From Alphaproteobacteria bacterium (GTDB lineage Bacteria > Pseudomonadota > Alphaproteobacteria > UBA6615): 14,411 nt of DNA. Shown here in pieces: positions 12,976 to 14,411 of the stretch. Numbering within the stretch: the stretch's first letter is position 1; every line of letters begins with the position of its first letter. The stretch is taken from positions 1-14,411 of the forward strand of contig JABDJY010000213.1 in NCBI GenBank assembly GCA_013003285.1. The letters run 5' to 3'. The notes below the pieces were generated by a model that made no database searches, had not been told where the DNA came from, and saw only the letters and a program-made list of their open reading frames with translations. The translations under genes and the position numbers were made by a program.

Positions 12976-13386
12976 GTGCTGAAATCATTCTTGCTCTTGG
13001 CCGGATTGGCGACGATAGCGGTTGCCGATCTTTCGCCTGTTCTCGCATCCAAACATTCTGCGTTGGATGTAACCGGTAATTGGCAGCTCGACATTGAACA
13101 AAAGCGGCGGTGCCGCTGGCAGGGCCGTGTTCGTCTCGACCAAAATGGGGCGCAATTGACCGGCGGGGGCGAAGCCGTGGCTGCCAAGGGGCAGCGTTTT
13201 TGCCCCAACCTCAAAGGTGAAGTGGAAGGCAGTGTGAACGGTGCGCAGGTGAAGTTCGGGTTCGCTACTGGACGGCTTGGTACCGGCGAATTCGACGGCA
13301 CCCTGGCGCCAGGTGGAGAAGTGCTCAGCGGAACCTGGTCAGCAGGCCGCGCTGTAGGAACATGGCGGGCGGAACGGGTGAACTAA
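12976..13386 (+). CDS. small secreted beta-rich protein of unknown function (136 aa)
   Basis: No family recognised. It begins at GTG 12976, 24 bp after ydbL on the same strand, so it is very likely the fourth gene of the operon. The signal peptide covers about residues 1-25 (K3, hydrophobic 4-17, cut near A-S at 24-25). The mature part is about 110 residues of short glycine-rich strands: 'TGNWQLDIEQ' (33-42), 'CRWQGRVRLDQNGAQLTGGG' (46-65), 'LKGEVEGSVNGAQVKFGFA' (79-97), 'GEFDGTLAPGGEVLSGTW' (104-121) and 'GTWRAERV' (128-135). This gives a repeated G-x-W or G-x-F pattern typical of small lipocalin-like or avidin-like beta-barrels. C46 and C76 may form a disulfide. It ends 15 bp from the convergent DUF1993 gene. 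A ligand- or lipid-binding periplasmic role is inference only. Confidence 0.75.
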   Translation: MLKSFLLLAGLATIAVADLSPVLASKHSALDVTGNWQLDIEQKRRCRWQGRVRLDQNGAQLTGGGEAVAAKGQRFCPNLKGEVEGSVNGAQVKFGFATGRLGTGEFDGTLAPGGEVLSGTWSAGRAVGTWRAERVN

Positions 13387-13401
13387 AACACCGAAGTCAC
13401 C

Positions 13402-13917
13402 CTAGCGCAGCATGGCTCCCATAAAATCGATTTTACCGACTTCCACGCCGCTATGGCGGATGATGTCGTAGGCAGTTGTCACGTGGAACATGAACTGGGG
13501 CAGCGCGAAGCGAAGCAGCAGGTCTGCGCCGGTGGGGAAATTCAGCACGGCAACGCGGGTCGGCTGATCGACCGGGTTGGTTTCGCTGGCGTCCAACTGG
13601 GCCGGGGTAAATCCATCGAGAAAGGCGCGGGTGCGGGCAATACGGGCGCGTAAATCATCGAAGCTGGCCTCTTCGTCTGCTTCCTCCAACAGATCGACTC
13701 CGGCTAGACGCGCCACTGCACCGCTGGAATGGATGCAAGCGCGTTGTACTTGCTGCACCAGGGTGAACATGTCGGGTGCAAGGCGTAGGCCGAGCACGTC
13801 TTCGGGGTCGGTGCCGGTCGCTGAACAATGGGCTTCGGCCTTGTCGAGGACCGTTGAAAGAGATTGTAAAAATTGATCGAATACCGGGACGGATATCTGA
13901 TGCATGGACAACGGCAT
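13402..13917 (-). CDS. DUF1993 domain protein
   Basis: The 171-residue length is standard. The start 'MPLSMHQISVPVFDQFLQSL' and the C-terminal 'LPQFMFHVTTAYDIIRHSGV' with 'GKIDFMG' (162-167) are the conserved ends of DUF1993, a helical-bundle family related in fold to DinB/YfiT-like proteins. Family function is unknown; H145 in the conserved 'FHVTTAYDIIRH' stretch and H155 are candidate metal ligands by analogy with DinB folds, but no such activity is established. There is no signal peptide. The start is well supported by AGGGAGAG 6 nt before the ATG at 13917. It converges on the secreted-protein gene with a 15-bp gap and follows the TPR gene by 88 bp on the same strand, in which I see no clear terminator. 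Confidence 0.93.
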   Translation of the reverse strand: MPLSMHQISVPVFDQFLQSLSTVLDKAEAHCSATGTDPEDVLGLRLAPDMFTLVQQVQRACIHSSGAVARLAGVDLLEEADEEASFDDLRARIARTRAFLDGFTPAQLDASETNPVDQPTRVAVLNFPTGADLLLRFALPQFMFHVTTAYDIIRHSGVEVGKIDFMGAMLR

Positions 13918-14005
13918 GGCGAACTCTCCCTGATTAATTTGAGTGCGAAACTGCCCAGGTTGTGTTGGTGCGTCAATGCGCTTGTCGGTTTGCGGCGTGG
14001 GTAGC

Positions 14006-14411
14006 CTATTCGCCCGACAACGCTTGACGCGGATCGTCGCGTTCCTCGCAGCCTTCGGGACAAAGTTTCTCCAGCAGGGCTAGCAACTCTTCGGCCTGAG
14101 CGCGGCGGTTGGTTTCCAGATAGAGCTCGCCCATATATTCCAGTGCGCCCTTGTGTTCGGGATCGAGGCGAAGTGCGCGCTGGTAGTTGCGCTCGGCGGA
14201 GTCGAAATTCTTGACCTTGCGGTAGCTGAAGCCGAGAAGGTTGTAGGCGTCGGCATTACGCGGGTCGGACGCGACGATATTGTTCAATACGCCGATGGCC
14301 GACCAATAGTCGGCGTTTTCGATACTGCCGCGCGCCTTGGTAAGTTCTGCCTGGAGACCAGCCGGTGTCAGCGTGTTGGAAACGCCGTCGGCGGCGAGAG
14401 CAGCATTCCAG
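14006..14411 (-). CDS. tetratricopeptide repeat protein (N-terminus cut by window edge)
   Basis: The minus-strand frame ends in TAG at 14006-14008 and is open to the right edge, so about 134 C-terminal residues are visible. TPR helices can be read as 'ADAYNLLGFSYRKVKNFDSA' and 'RNYQRALRLDPEHKGALEYM', followed by a third helix pair containing 'GELYLETNRRAQAEELL'. Spacing and the LDP, A and G positions fit the 34-residue TPR consensus. The end carries 'LEKLCPEGCEE', a C-x-x-x-C element I recall from a group of proteobacterial TPR proteins. TPR proteins are protein-protein scaffolds; whether this one is exported cannot be judged without the N-terminus. A start at the internal TTG (14287) is unlikely, as the coding signal, including a preceding helical stretch, continues upstream. 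Confidence 0.88.
   Translation of the reverse strand, partial: WNAALAADGVSNTLTPAGLQAELTKARGSIENADYWSAIGVLNNIVASDPRNADAYNLLGFSYRKVKNFDSAERNYQRALRLDPEHKGALEYMGELYLETNRRAQAEELLALLEKLCPEGCEERDDPRQALSGE

Overview
The window reads as a piece of a GC-rich Proteobacterial chromosome, most likely an alphaproteobacterium. The pointers are two Flp-type (type IVb) prepilins, a DUF1993 protein, a pirin, a RhlG-like SDR, a PPOX-family flavoprotein, and above all a ydbH-ynbE-ydbL cluster of Gram-negative envelope genes. I see no phage, insertion sequence, CRISPR array, tRNA or rRNA. This looks like ordinary core or semi-core chromosome, cut by one strikingly AT-rich intergenic gap (5259-5636).

Layout, left to right. 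(1) 1-2644, minus strand: two small secreted cysteine-containing proteins (2644->2228 and 2146->1511), followed by an AsmA-family envelope protein that runs off the left edge. (2) 2645-2815: divergent promoter region with a palindromic operator candidate. (3) 2816-4682, plus strand: an alpha/beta hydrolase and a Gfo/Idh/MocA dehydrogenase, probably co-transcribed. (4) 4693-5258, minus strand: two Flp pilins, converging on the dehydrogenase with only 10 bp between stop codons. (5) 5259-5636: AT-rich spacer with a candidate promoter for the pilins and a Fur-box-like palindrome that could also be a terminator hairpin. (6) 5637-8879, minus strand: a five-gene block transcribed cupin -> 111-aa unknown -> PPOX flavoprotein -> RhlG-like SDR -> pirin. 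(7) 9063-13386, plus strand: ydbH, ynbE, ydbL and a small secreted beta-rich protein. (8) 13402-14411, minus strand: a DUF1993 protein and the C-terminal part of a TPR protein cut by the right edge.

How the genes may work together. The best supported system is the YdbH-YnbE-YdbL set. YdbH is an AsmA-like inner-membrane-anchored bridge, YnbE is its outer-membrane lipoprotein partner and YdbL is a periplasmic accessory protein. Together they belong to the phospholipid-transport/envelope-homeostasis class that also includes TamB and YhdP. Here the set is followed 24 bp later by an unrecognised exported 136-aa protein that may be a fourth component. A second AsmA-family gene sits at the left edge, preceded by two exported cysteine-containing proteins, so the window touches two separate AsmA-superfamily loci. 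The central minus-strand block looks like a small oxidoreductase/cupin operon for redox or xenobiotic metabolism of unknown substrate. I did not find a clearly new defence or mobile system. The best novelty candidates are the 136-aa protein, the 111-aa protein, the C-x-C-P-Y protein and the Fur-like palindrome.
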